Origin: Amycolatopsis sp. A133
GTDB taxonomy: Bacteria > Actinomycetota > Actinomycetes > Mycobacteriales > Pseudonocardiaceae
Direction: 5' to 3'
NCBI RefSeq assembly: GCF_031082405.1
Contig: NZ_JAVHJU010000041.1
Span: forward strand, 62,001-126,000
DNA: 64,000 nucleotides
Made by a program: the position numbers and the translations under genes. Below, piece by piece: positions 25,805 through 34,205 of the stretch; positions within the stretch are counted from its first letter, which is position 1; each line of letters starts with the position of its first letter. Below the pieces are notes generated by a model. The model was not told where the DNA came from. It did no database searches and was given only the letters and a program-made list of their open reading frames with translations.

Positions 25805-26217
25805 ACACCACAGAGCACGACCTGGACTGGTTGCTGGAAAACCTCCTGAGCAAGACGCCGGGCACCCGCCACGCCCTGGTGCTGTCCAAGGACGGCCTCA
25901 AGCTCTGCCACACCCGCGGGCTCACGATCGACCAGGCCGACCAGCTGGCCGCCATCGCTTCGGGCATCCAGAGCCTGGCGTACGGCACGTCCGTCGAGTT
26001 CGGCGACGGGACCGGCGGCGTCCGGCAGTCCATGACGGAGTTCCACGGGGGGATGCTGTTCATCGTGGAGGCCGGCGAAGGAGCCCACCTCGCCGTGATC
26101 GCCGCCGACGACGCGGACGTGGGCGTCATCGGCCACAACATGAACGAGCTCGTCGAGCAGCTCGGCGAGCACCTGACCGCCCCGCCGCGCCTGCAGCCGC
26201 AGCACCCGGCCGGATGA
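25801..26217 (+). CDS. cvnB: Conservon Roadblock/LC7 protein CvnB
   Basis: This 138-residue Roadblock/LC7-domain protein starts MNTTEHDLDWLLENLLSKTPG, then HALVLSKDGLKLCHTRGL and ADQLAAIASGIQSLAYG, the standard fold of the family. In conservons this protein interacts with the CvnA kinase and may act as a GTPase-activating partner for CvnD. It overlaps the cvnA stop by 4 bases and is followed by cvnC after one intervening base. It is intact and of normal length (~135-140). Confidence 0.94.
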   Translation: MNTTEHDLDWLLENLLSKTPGTRHALVLSKDGLKLCHTRGLTIDQADQLAAIASGIQSLAYGTSVEFGDGTGGVRQSMTEFHGGMLFIVEAGEGAHLAVIAADDADVGVIGHNMNELVEQLGEHLTAPPRLQPQHPAG

Positions 26218-26218
26218 C

Positions 26219-26578
26219 ATGACCTCGGACGACCTCCACCGCGAGGACCCGGACCGGTTGTACACCGTCACCGGTGGGCGCAGCCGCGCGAACGAAAGCG
26301 CACTGGACCTGGTCACGCTGATCGTGAGCGAATCCGATCCGGTCCCCGGCATGCAGTCCGAGCACGGCAAGATCCTGCGGCTGTGCCGGCACCCGACGGC
26401 GATGGTGGAGGTCGCCTCGGAGCTGGGCCTCCCGGTCAGCGTCGTGAAGATCCTCTTGTGCGACTTGCTCGACACCGGGCGGATCACCGCCCGTCATCCG
26501 TCCGCGGCGCCCGTCGACACCGATCTGCCCGATCTCGACACCCTGAAGCAGGTACTCGTTGGACTGCAGAAGCTCTGA
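26219..26578 (+). CDS. cvnC: Conservon DUF742 protein CvnC
   Basis: This 119-residue DUF742 protein has the family marks YTVTGGRS, ALDLVTLIV, and a winged-helix-like stretch HGKILRLCRHPTAMVEVASE with VSVVKILLCDLLDTGRI. It is always encoded between the Roadblock protein and the GTPase in conservons. Its precise role is unknown; the winged-helix resemblance suggests protein or DNA contact. It starts 1 base after the cvnB stop, and its end overlaps the probable start of cvnD. Confidence 0.93.
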   Translation: MTSDDLHREDPDRLYTVTGGRSRANESALDLVTLIVSESDPVPGMQSEHGKILRLCRHPTAMVEVASELGLPVSVVKILLCDLLDTGRITARHPSAAPVDTDLPDLDTLKQVLVGLQKL

Positions 26579-27164
26579 GCAAGAAGCCCGCACCCCGCTG
26601 CCGGGCACCGCCGCGGAAGGGCTGAAGATCGTGATCGTCGGCGGGTTCGGGGCCGGCAAGACGACCATGGTCGGTTCCGTGAGCGAAATCCGCCCGCTGA
26701 GCACGGAGGAAACCATGACGCAGGCGGGCGTCGGGATCGACGACGGCGCCTCGCCCGGCAAGACCACCACCACGGTCGCGTTCGACTTCGGGCGGATCAG
26801 CCTCAACGAGCGCATGGTGCTGTACCTGTTCGGCGCGCCGGGCCAGGAACGGTTCTGGTTCCTCTGGGACCGCCTGTTCACCGGCACCCTGGGCGCCGTC
26901 GTGCTGGTGGACACCCGCCGGCTGGCCGATTCCTGGTACTCCATCGACCGCCTCGAGCACCACGGGACGCCGTTCATCGTCGCCCGCAACAACTTCGGCG
27001 AGCCGGAGCACACGTTGGAGCAGGTGCGGCAGGCTCTCGACCTGTCCCCCGACGTCCCGCTGATCGACTGCGACGCCCGGCGGCGTGACTCGGGCAAGAC
27101 CGTCCTGCTCACCCTCGTCCACCACCTCGTCGCCTTGTCCTCCGCCCGGGAGACCACGCCATGA
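26559..27164 (+). CDS. cvnD: Conservon small GTPase CvnD
   Basis: This is a ~201-residue Ras-like ATP/GTP-binding protein. G1 is GGFGAGKTT, G3 is FGAPGQERFWFLW and a later ARNNFGEPEHTLEQ corresponds to the base-recognition region. NKxD is not canonical here, as is usual in CvnD proteins. It is expected to cycle nucleotide states in the membrane-associated conservon complex. The start is TTG 26559 with AGG close by, overlapping cvnC by 20 bases. No ATG or GTG exists nearer the P-loop, so the start is not certain. The stop overlaps the P450 start in ATGA. Confidence 0.92.
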   Translation: MDCRSSEQEARTPLPGTAAEGLKIVIVGGFGAGKTTMVGSVSEIRPLSTEETMTQAGVGIDDGASPGKTTTTVAFDFGRISLNERMVLYLFGAPGQERFWFLWDRLFTGTLGAVVLVDTRRLADSWYSIDRLEHHGTPFIVARNNFGEPEHTLEQVRQALDLSPDVPLIDCDARRRDSGKTVLLTLVHHLVALSSARETTP

Positions 27165-28369
27165 CCACCGCCCAGCCCGCAGCCGCCACGCCGCTGTACG
27201 GGCCGCAGTTCCAGCAGAAGTCCGCCGATCTCTACGCGCAGATGCGCAGCACGCACGGGCCGGTCGCCCCGGTCTTGCTCGACGGGGACGTGCCGGCGTG
27301 GCTGGTGCTGGGCTACCGCGAGGTGCAGTACGTCGTGAGCCATCCCGAGGTCTTCGGGCGCGACTCACGGCGCTGGAACGCCTGGGACCGCGTGCCGCCC
27401 GACTGGCCGTTGCTCCCGCTCATCGGGTACCAGCCCACGATGATGTTCGCCGAGGGTGCCGAACACCGGCGGCGGGCCGAGGCGCTCGACGACGCACTCG
27501 GCGCCGTCGACCAGTTCGACCTGAGCGCGCGGGCCCAGCAGGTCGCCGACGAGCTCATCGACGCCTTCGCCGGATCCGGCGAGGCGGACCTGATCACCCA
27601 GTACGCCGACGGGGTACCGCTGCCCGTCGTCGCGCGGATGATCGGCGTGCCGGAGGCGGAGACCGCCGACCTGGTCCGTGACGTCTACCGGACGCACGCC
27701 GCCGGGGCAGGCGCGAACGACGCCTACGCGCGCGTCCGGGAAAGGGTGCGGCGCATGGTCGGGGCCAAACGACGCGCTCCCGGGCCGGACGTCACGTCGC
27801 GGCTGCTGGCCCACCCGGCCGCGCTCGCCGACGACGAGATCACCGAGGACCTGCTCCACCTGATGAACGCGGGGCAGCTGCCCACCGCCTACTGGATCGG
27901 CAACACCCTGCGGCTGATGCTCACCGACGACCGGTTCGCGATGACGTTGTCCGGCGGCCGCCGGAGCGTCGGCCAGGCGCTGACCGAGGTGCTCTGGGAG
28001 GACACGCCCACCCAGAACTTCCCCGGCCGGTTCGCCGTCCACGACCTCCGGCTGGGCGGCAGGCAGATCCGCACGGGCGACCTGCTCATCCTGGGCCTCG
28101 CGGCGGCCAACCGGGACCCGCTGGTCCGGCCGGTCCCGCACGCGTCGACCGGCAACCAGGCGTACCTGTCGTTCAGCCACGGCGATCACCGGTGCCCGTA
28201 CGCGGCCCAGGAAATCGCCAAGGTCATCGCCGAGGCCGCGATCGAGGTTCTCCTCGACCGCCTCCCGGACGTGGTCTTGGCGGTGCCGGCCGACGCGCTG
28301 GAGTGGCGGCCGTCGCCGCTGTTCCGCGGGCTGGCGGCGCTGCCGGTGCGGTTCACCCTGGCCCGGTGA
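27161..28369 (+). CDS. Conservon cytochrome P450 lacking EXXR (CYP157-like)
   Basis: This is a 402-residue soluble P450 translated with cvnD (ATGA). The Cys-ligand loop is present as FSHGDHRCPYAAQ, with Cys as heme ligand. At the K-helix, where nearly all P450s have E-x-x-R, the sequence reads ALTEVLWEDTP, i.e. E-x-x-W. The I-helix region reads LLHLMNAGQLPTAYWIG without the usual AGxxT. Loss of EXXR is described for CYP157 enzymes of streptomycete conservons, so this is probably of that family. Substrate and redox partner are unknown; no ferredoxin is nearby. Confidence 0.9.
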   Translation: MTTAQPAAATPLYGPQFQQKSADLYAQMRSTHGPVAPVLLDGDVPAWLVLGYREVQYVVSHPEVFGRDSRRWNAWDRVPPDWPLLPLIGYQPTMMFAEGAEHRRRAEALDDALGAVDQFDLSARAQQVADELIDAFAGSGEADLITQYADGVPLPVVARMIGVPEAETADLVRDVYRTHAAGAGANDAYARVRERVRRMVGAKRRAPGPDVTSRLLAHPAALADDEITEDLLHLMNAGQLPTAYWIGNTLRLMLTDDRFAMTLSGGRRSVGQALTEVLWEDTPTQNFPGRFAVHDLRLGGRQIRTGDLLILGLAAANRDPLVRPVPHASTGNQAYLSFSHGDHRCPYAAQEIAKVIAEAAIEVLLDRLPDVVLAVPADALEWRPSPLFRGLAALPVRFTLAR

Positions 28370-28457
28370 TGCCCGGGCGGCGGTAGCCCGCCCGGCGGTG
28401 GCCGTGGCATCCTGGCCTCCGATGCGAGCGACGGCGTCCACAGCCGGGGGACCGGGA

Positions 28458-29363
28458 ATGGCCGAATTGCGGCGGTATCGCACGGTGGTGTCCGACAGCG
28501 CGTTGTGGGCCGGTTTCCGGTTCCGCGCCGGAGACGTGGTGATCAGCACGCCACCGAAGTGCGGCACGACGTGGATGCAGATGCTGTGCGCGTTGCTGGT
28601 CTTCGACACGGCCGGCCTTCCCCGGCCCCTCACCGAGATCTCGCCTTGGCTGGACGCGACGACCTATGACACCGCCGCGATCCTGGCCGGGCTCGAAGCC
28701 CAGCAGCACCGGCGTTTTGTCAAAACGCACACCCCGCTCGACGGCTTGCCGTTCGAGGCGGGGGTGACCTACCTCTGCGTCGGCCGCGACCCGCGCGACG
28801 CGATGCTGTCGTTCGAGCACGCGACGGCCAACCTCGACCCCGAAGCCATCGCGTTGGGCGGCCTCGGCCCGCAAGTCGGCGCACCGCCCGCCGAAGACCC
28901 GCACGAGCGGTTCCGGGAGTGGGCGGACGCGGAGTTCACCCCCGAGTCGGCGTCGTTCGGGGTGAGCCTGGCCAACCTCGTCCACCACGTCCGGACGTTC
29001 CGGGAACACCGCGAATCGCCGCAGACCGCCCTGTTCCACTACGTGGACCTGAAAGCCGACCTGCCCGGCCAGCTGCGGCAGCTGGCCGCGGCGCTTTCGA
29101 TCGACACCACCCAGCAGCGGCTCGACGAGCTCGCGGCCGCGGCGACGTTCGACCGCATGCGGAACCGGGCCGACGAACTGGCCCCCGGGGTCGACGCGAA
29201 GCTGTGGCGCAGCAACAAGGACTTTTTCCGCTCCGGGACCAGCGGTCAGTGGCGCGAGTTGCTTGACCCGGCCGCCGTCGACCACTACCACCGGCGGGTG
29301 GCCGGGCTCGCGCCGTCCGATCTCGCCGAGTGGCTTCACAAGGGCTGGTCGGGGACGCGCTGA
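28458..29363 (+). CDS. Sulfotransferase
   Basis: This is a 301-residue cytosolic sulfotransferase-family enzyme expected to move sulfate from PAPS to an alcohol or amine acceptor. The 5'-phosphosulfate loop is TPPKCGTTWMQ at about 31-41. The 3'-phosphate-binding region is YLCVGRDPRDAMLSF. A C-terminal RSGTSGQWRELL motif matches the RKGxxGDWK signature of the family. The catalytic His is likely in FVKTHTPLDGLPF. ATG 28458 is chosen because GGGGGA lies upstream and it starts the conserved fold; an in-frame GTG/ATG upstream would add ~20 residues. The acceptor cannot be told from context. Confidence 0.9.
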   Translation: MAELRRYRTVVSDSALWAGFRFRAGDVVISTPPKCGTTWMQMLCALLVFDTAGLPRPLTEISPWLDATTYDTAAILAGLEAQQHRRFVKTHTPLDGLPFEAGVTYLCVGRDPRDAMLSFEHATANLDPEAIALGGLGPQVGAPPAEDPHERFREWADAEFTPESASFGVSLANLVHHVRTFREHRESPQTALFHYVDLKADLPGQLRQLAAALSIDTTQQRLDELAAAATFDRMRNRADELAPGVDAKLWRSNKDFFRSGTSGQWRELLDPAAVDHYHRRVAGLAPSDLAEWLHKGWSGTR

Positions 29364-29437
29364 CGCCGACGAGGCCGGACAGCGAGTCCGAGATCGCCGG
29401 CTTCCCCCGATCTGTCACGGCTGGGGAATCCGGCCGC

Positions 29438-30346
29438 TCACCGCGGGCCCGCGGTGTGCACCAGTACGTCGAGGGTCGGCTGGAAGTCCGTCCAGCGCGA
29501 CTCGTCGACCGACGCGTAGACCGCGTAGTCGTGGCCGTTCGCGCGCCAGTACCAGCCGAGTGCGTGCCGCTGGACGCCCGTCTTCGCGGTGAACCGGAAC
29601 TCCCACACCACGTCGCCGTCGTTGTCCGTGGTGAGCTGGTCCAGGCGCACGCGTTCATAACCCTTGCGGATGGCCGGTGTGTTCTTCTCCAGCTGCTCCA
29701 CCGCGTTCAGCAACGACAGCACCGGCGTGGGGCTGCCGCTGTACCGGATGATCGAGCCGGAGCCGTCCGGGGCGTCGGCCTCGTCCGTCGTCGCGAACGC
29801 GCCCGGCTGCACCGACCAGCCGGCCGGGATGCTGACCGACACGCCCGCCGGGCCGGTCACCCGCCGGTAGCCGTCGGGTACCGCGCCCGATGAGGTAGCC
29901 GTGACCGATGAGGTGGCCGTGACCGACGGGGACGTCGCCGGCGTGGGCGTCTCCGTGAGGGCGTACGTGGGCGCGTAAGTCGGGACGTAGGTGGAGTAGG
30001 CGCCCGCGCCGCTCCCGGCACCCAGCGCCTGGCTGCCGGCGCCGGACGGCGGTGCCGGTTCGTAGGTCACCGCGGACACCACGATGACCGCGGTCACCAC
30101 AGCGAACGCCGCCACCCCGGCGCCGATCACGACCTTCACCCGGCCGGGGTTCTTCGCCCCGCCGGCGGCGAGCGGCGGCTCCCCGGCCGCCTCGGGCGGG
30201 ATCACCGCGATCGGTTCCGTCGGCGGGCCGTCGGCCGGGAAACCCGCGGATTCCGGTGCGTCGGCGGGAGCCCGCGCCGGACCCCACAGCGAACCGCGCG
30301 CGGCCGGCTCGTTCCCGGGGGCGTCGAAAACCGGAGATCCGTTCAC
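29438..30346 (-). CDS. Membrane-anchored protein with an extracytoplasmic domain
   Basis: About 302 residues. A ~70-residue Pro/Ala/Glu-rich cytoplasmic N-terminus is followed by a single membrane helix (VVIGAGVAAFAVVTAVIVVSAV). A Tyr/Thr/Ser/Pro-rich spacer with YVPTYAPTYALTETPTP comes next. The ~120-residue C-terminal globular domain starts GVSVSIPAGWSVQPG and ends YASVDESRWTDFQPTLDVLV. That domain resembles the extracellular domains attached to some actinobacterial Ser/Thr kinases and LpqN/PsbP-like lipoproteins. There is no enzyme signature. GTG 30346 has AAAGG at good spacing; GTG 30355 is also possible. It is divergent from the zinc-ribbon gene. Confidence 0.7.
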   Translation of the reverse strand: MNGSPVFDAPGNEPAARGSLWGPARAPADAPESAGFPADGPPTEPIAVIPPEAAGEPPLAAGGAKNPGRVKVVIGAGVAAFAVVTAVIVVSAVTYEPAPPSGAGSQALGAGSGAGAYSTYVPTYAPTYALTETPTPATSPSVTATSSVTATSSGAVPDGYRRVTGPAGVSVSIPAGWSVQPGAFATTDEADAPDGSGSIIRYSGSPTPVLSLLNAVEQLEKNTPAIRKGYERVRLDQLTTDNDGDVVWEFRFTAKTGVQRHALGWYWRANGHDYAVYASVDESRWTDFQPTLDVLVHTAGPR

Positions 30347-30505
30347 TTCGGGCACCTTTCACGTCGGCGGGCTGCGCCGTGAGCGTTTCTCAATCGAGAC
30401 TTCCGGGGCGCGCCATCACCCGACACAATCGCATCCGGTTCGTGTTCTGTTTCGGCCCGGCGCCTGCCGGTTCCGAAAACGCCGCGATGACGAGGAATGA
30501 CGATC

Positions 30506-31225
30506 ATGCCGGCTTCCTGCCTTTCCTGTGGAACACCGTTCAGTACGACGGACACCGATTGCCCGGCCTGCGGCGGCCGCCCGGTCGCCACCGGCCGGGT
30601 CGCGGCCGGGACGGAACCGCCGGCCCGCGTTCCCGGCCGCCTCGCGACCGGGACGGTGGTCCGGTCCGCCACCGTCCGTCAGGAACCCGTCATGGACCGG
30701 AGGTATCTGTGGGCGACGCGGATCGGGGCGGCGTTCACCACCGCGGCGCTCACCGTCGCCGTGCTCGCGCACGCGCCGATCGGGCCGTTGCTGGCCGTCT
30801 GCTGCGCCGCCGCCGTGGTGCTCCCGCTGCTCGGCGCCGGCCTGTGGGCGACGCTGCCCGCGGCCGCCCGCGAGCCGGGAAAACCCTGGTGGCCCTGGGT
30901 TTTGCCGCTGCAGGAGCGTGCGCGGTCGCGGACGGTGGACGTCGCCGACCTCGTGCTCAAGGACGTGACGGGCGCGGAACACACCTGCGTCGTGACCGGG
31001 CGGCTGGTCCCCGCCCCACCCGAGCCGGGCACCGTCGTCGAGGCCTACGGACGGCGTGACCGGGCCGGCCGGCCGGCCGTGCGGCAGCTGGTGCTCACCG
31101 GTACCGGCCGCGTCCTGCGGCCCCGGGTGCCCGCGCCGGCCCGGCTCACGCCGGTCGTCGCGGGCGCCACCGCCGCGGTCTGGTTCGCGGCCGCGGCCGC
31201 CTTGCTCGTCCTGGTGGCCGGCTGA
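30506..31225 (+). CDS. Zinc-ribbon membrane protein
   Basis: About 239 residues. The N-terminus has a zinc ribbon CLSCG...CPACG at about 4-25. A membrane hairpin of two helices lies near the middle (IGAAFTTAALTVAVLAHAP, then LLAVCCAAAVVLPLLGAGL). A ~90-residue soluble segment and a final membrane helix (AAVWFAAAAALLVLVAG) follow. The function is not recognised. ATG 30506 has GAGGA 9 nt upstream; the ATG at 30497 would be too close. It reads into the AAA+ operon after a 98-bp gap, so it may or may not be co-transcribed. Confidence 0.72.
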   Translation: MPASCLSCGTPFSTTDTDCPACGGRPVATGRVAAGTEPPARVPGRLATGTVVRSATVRQEPVMDRRYLWATRIGAAFTTAALTVAVLAHAPIGPLLAVCCAAAVVLPLLGAGLWATLPAAAREPGKPWWPWVLPLQERARSRTVDVADLVLKDVTGAEHTCVVTGRLVPAPPEPGTVVEAYGRRDRAGRPAVRQLVLTGTGRVLRPRVPAPARLTPVVAGATAAVWFAAAAALLVLVAG

Positions 31226-31323
31226 TCCCTTGGGCCATCCGGGTGACGCTGGAGCCGGCCGTAATAGACGTCGATCGCGCGACGACTAGGGACAGGAATA
31301 CCTCACCCCAGGGAGCCGGCACG

Positions 31324-31782
31324 GTGCCGAAACCATTGATCACCCGGCAGAACGGGATGCTTTCCCGATCGCCGCGCACCACGAACAGCACAGCGACGTC
31401 CGGCGGCAGGCTGAAATCGGACCGTCGATCCGAGAACTACCTCCGCGCGGTTCGCGCGCTCGACGCATCGGGAAGTCTCAGCGCGGTGGAGATCGACGAG
31501 TTCGTCGACGGAGTGCGCCGGGAATTCGCCGACAAATACCACACGATTCCGTTCGGGATCGTGGCCCGGTGCTTTCTCGGCGAGCCGTTCGAGGTGCACA
31601 CCCTGGCGCTGGACGGCTCGATCATCGAGCACTACCGCCGCGGGCAGGCGCTGCCCGCGGCCCTCGAACGCGCCCGCGCCCTCGCCGGGTCACCGGCCTA
31701 CCTGGCCGTCGAGGTCTACCCGGACCGGCTCGTCTGCGTGCGCGCGGACGGCTCGGTCGTGCTCCTGGAAGGTGAATCGTGA
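31324..31782 (+). CDS. Small soluble protein heading the AAA+ operon
   Basis: This is a 152-residue protein of unknown family. The first ~45 residues are Ser/Thr/Arg-rich and likely disordered. The rest folds as alpha/beta: ENYLRAVRALDASGSLSAVE, then ADKYHTIPFGIVARCFLGEP and a terminal YLAVEVYPDRLVCVRADGS. GTG 31324 has GGGAG at 7-nt spacing. Its end overlaps the next gene (GTGA). Tight coupling to a coiled-coil membrane protein suggests it joins that complex; this is inference. Confidence 0.72.
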   Translation: MPKPLITRQNGMLSRSPRTTNSTATSGGRLKSDRRSENYLRAVRALDASGSLSAVEIDEFVDGVRREFADKYHTIPFGIVARCFLGEPFEVHTLALDGSIIEHYRRGQALPAALERARALAGSPAYLAVEVYPDRLVCVRADGSVVLLEGES

Positions 31783-33515
31783 ACGAGGTTCTCATCTCCC
31801 GTCAGCTCAGCCAGGTCGACCGGGCGGTCAGCCGGCTCGCGGCCTCGCAGGACGCACTGCACGAAAAGCAGGCCGTGCTCCAGCAGTCGATCGTCCACGT
31901 CGCCGACGCCCAGGACCGGACCCGGGGCGAGCTGCTGGGCCTGCGCGCGGAGTTCACCGAGTTCCTGCGCCGCGACGAGCTCCGGCACAACGTGCAGGTC
32001 GCCCACACCGAGATCGTCCAGGTGCGGCAGGAGCTCGAGACGAACTTCGGGCACTTCGCCGAGGTGCGCCGGCTGGCGACCGGCACGCTGCAGGCCCTGG
32101 ACGTCGGGATCGTCACGCACGGCACGATGCGGCAGCTGTCCGAAGAGCTGATGCTGGTGACCCCGCGGTACTGGCTCGCCCCCGCGCTGGTGGCCGTCGC
32201 CGCGTGGATCCGCGACGACCCGGACCTGGCGCAGAAGGCCCTGGTCGAGACGACCCGCCGGGACAACGACAAAGCCGCCCTCTTCTTCGCGCTCGTCCTG
32301 CGCCGGCACCGGCGCAACGAGGCCACCGCACGGTGGCTGCGCCAGTACACCGCGCGCCAGGACCCGACCGGGCTGTCCCGCGAGTTCACCGTGATCCTCG
32401 ACGCGGTCAGCACCGGCGCGTTCGGGCACGAATCGAAGCACCTGGTGATGCGCCAGCTCGGCGAGTGGTACGAGCGGCTCGCCGACGACCGCGGGATCGT
32501 CGACCGGCAGGTGGACCGGTGGGCCCGCCTGCTCGACGCCGACCGGCGGCCGGTCGACCCGCGCTACACCGTGCTCCCGGCCATCAGTCCCACCTGGCCG
32601 GACCTCAAGGAGCTCTACGAAGGGGCGACCGTGCACCGCACGGCGGAGGAGCGCTTCCGGGCCCTGTTCACCGGCGAGCTGCCGCAGAGCGAAGACCTGC
32701 GCAACCGCGTCGACGAGATCCTCGACGGGCTCGTCACCGGCTACGACGTCGAAGAAGCGCCGCTGCGGCGCAAGGAACACGAGCTGCAGGAGATCGTCAA
32801 GGCCGACGGCGACAAGGCGAAAGCGGCGACGGCGGTCCGGACGGCCGCGCCGCTGCACGAGGAGAAGGTCGACTTCCTCACCCTGCTCAGCAACGCGGCG
32901 GTCGGCGACCCGCGCGCCGGCACTTCGCCGGGCACCCGGCGGTTCGCGGTGGCACTGGCGAAGGACTGGATCGTCGAGGGCGCCGGCCGGCTGGAAGCGG
33001 CCAACATCGCCGCGCAGCCCGCGTCCGTCGCGTTCGAGCTCGAGGGCTGGTCGGCGCGGATCGACCGGACCACCGGGGAAGCGGACCTCGTCGCGGGCCT
33101 GGCGGCGCACATCGACGCCGAAACCGAAGCCGCGGTCGCGAAGGTGCGGTTCACCGGCCCGCCGCTGGCCTCCGCGATCACCGCCGGGATGGTGCTGCTG
33201 CTGGCGCTGTGGGCGGGGCTGGCGCACAACCCCGGGCTCGCGGTGTTCTTCCTGCTCGCCACGGCCGGCCTCGCCGGCTGGTCCGCCTACCAGGCCCGCG
33301 CGCTCCCGGCCCGCCGTCAGGAACTGCGGCGCCAGGGCGAGCAACGCCGGGCCGTCGCGGTCGCGCAGCTGCGGGGCGGCATCGCCGAGCTGGTGGACCT
33401 GCGGGCCGAGTGGGAGCGCGAGCTCGCGCTCGCCGCGGACCTGCGGACGTACCTGAACCGGTTGAACAGCACGGCGTTCGCGGCCCCGGCGCCCGGCGCG
33501 AAGCGAGGAGCGTGA
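31779..33515 (+). CDS. Coiled-coil protein with a C-terminal membrane hairpin
   Basis: 578 residues. The first ~100 form a coiled coil (QLSQVDRAVSRLAASQDALH, then VRQELETNFGHFAEVRRLA). A middle helical domain contains ALFFALVLRRHRRNEATARW, typical of repeat or solenoid helices. Two closely spaced membrane helices lie at about 464-505, followed by a further basic helical tail (QELRRQGEQRRAVAVAQLRG). No catalytic motif is seen. The GTG start overlaps the upstream stop. It is likely the membrane scaffold of the operon. Family not recognised. Confidence 0.75.
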   Translation: MNEVLISRQLSQVDRAVSRLAASQDALHEKQAVLQQSIVHVADAQDRTRGELLGLRAEFTEFLRRDELRHNVQVAHTEIVQVRQELETNFGHFAEVRRLATGTLQALDVGIVTHGTMRQLSEELMLVTPRYWLAPALVAVAAWIRDDPDLAQKALVETTRRDNDKAALFFALVLRRHRRNEATARWLRQYTARQDPTGLSREFTVILDAVSTGAFGHESKHLVMRQLGEWYERLADDRGIVDRQVDRWARLLDADRRPVDPRYTVLPAISPTWPDLKELYEGATVHRTAEERFRALFTGELPQSEDLRNRVDEILDGLVTGYDVEEAPLRRKEHELQEIVKADGDKAKAATAVRTAAPLHEEKVDFLTLLSNAAVGDPRAGTSPGTRRFAVALAKDWIVEGAGRLEAANIAAQPASVAFELEGWSARIDRTTGEADLVAGLAAHIDAETEAAVAKVRFTGPPLASAITAGMVLLLALWAGLAHNPGLAVFFLLATAGLAGWSAYQARALPARRQELRRQGEQRRAVAVAQLRGGIAELVDLRAEWERELALAADLRTYLNRLNSTAFAAPAPGAKRGA

Positions 33516-33516
33516 A

Positions 33517-33672
33517 ATGCCGAGAGCGATGACCGGTGGCCCGGAAGTCCCCGGGCGTCCCGGAGAGCCGCAGCCCAAGCACGTCCTGAAGGACGACGAA
33601 GTCGCGTTGGAGCTGCCCGGCTGGGACCTGCTGCCGCCCGCCGAGTTCCTCCACCGCCGCCCCCGGAAGTGA
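33517..33672 (+). CDS. 51-residue operon peptide
   Basis: This small frame has a strong ribosome site (GAGGAG, 6 nt before ATG 33517) and starts directly after the coiled-coil gene's stop. The peptide opens MPRAMTGGPEVPGRPGEPQP, then KHVLKDDEVALELPGWDLLP, and ends in HRRPRK. The Pro-rich head and the acidic-hydrophobic middle look like a disordered binding peptide rather than an enzyme. Position between genes with almost no gap supports it being real. Function unknown. Confidence 0.65.
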   Translation: MPRAMTGGPEVPGRPGEPQPKHVLKDDEVALELPGWDLLPPAEFLHRRPRK

Positions 33673-33676
33673 CGGC

Positions 33677-34192
33677 GTGCACCGGACACCCGGACCGTAC
33701 GCCGCGTGGGTGAGCTGGCTTTCCGCCTTCGGCCGGGGCGAGGACCTGCCGTCGGGCCACCTGCCGCCGATCGACGCCGAGCTCGGGCCGCAGATGACCG
33801 AACGGCTGGCCCGCCACGTCGCGGACGCGTTCCACGACCGCCTGCGCCGGTGGCAGGAGGCTTTCTCGCGCGAGCAGCAGCTGCTGCTCGCCCGCCCGGA
33901 GCGCGCGGTGACGGTGCTCGCGGTGGTCCTCGCGGACGCGCGGAAACGGCTCGGCCCGCTGGTCGCGTTCACCGTCCACCCCGGACTTCCGGACGAGCTG
34001 CGCACCAGCGTCGCCGACGCGCTCCGGGAGACGATCTCGTCGGCGCAGCGGAGTCTCGAAGACTCCGTGCGGGACGCGCCGGCCCCGCTGCGCAACGCCG
34101 TCCGGCAGAACAGCCTCGAACCCGCACTGACCCGGACGGCGGCGCCGTCGCCCACCGGACCGGCGCGCGGTCGCCGGGTCATCCTCGACTAG
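33677..34192 (+). CDS. 171-residue helical protein of the AAA+ operon
   Basis: This is a soluble, mostly helical protein starting at GTG 33677, 4 nt after the small peptide gene, with GGAAG upstream. It has YAAWVSWLSAFGRGEDLP near the start, then ARHVADAFHDRLRRWQEAFS and AVTVLAVVLADARKRLGPLV. The C-terminus is basic and probably disordered (PTGPARGRRVILD). No family is recognised and no catalytic motif is seen. The arrangement suggests an adaptor between the membrane protein and the ATPase encoded next. Confidence 0.72.
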   Translation: MHRTPGPYAAWVSWLSAFGRGEDLPSGHLPPIDAELGPQMTERLARHVADAFHDRLRRWQEAFSREQQLLLARPERAVTVLAVVLADARKRLGPLVAFTVHPGLPDELRTSVADALRETISSAQRSLEDSVRDAPAPLRNAVRQNSLEPALTRTAAPSPTGPARGRRVILD

Positions 34193-34205
34193 GGAGAACG
34201 AGCTC

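Noticed and set aside
31716..33689. 657-codon leftward frame and a 586-codon parallel frame over the coiled-coil gene
   Set aside because: Both are shadows; the chosen frame has operon overlaps, a coiled coil and membrane helices, and normal codon use.
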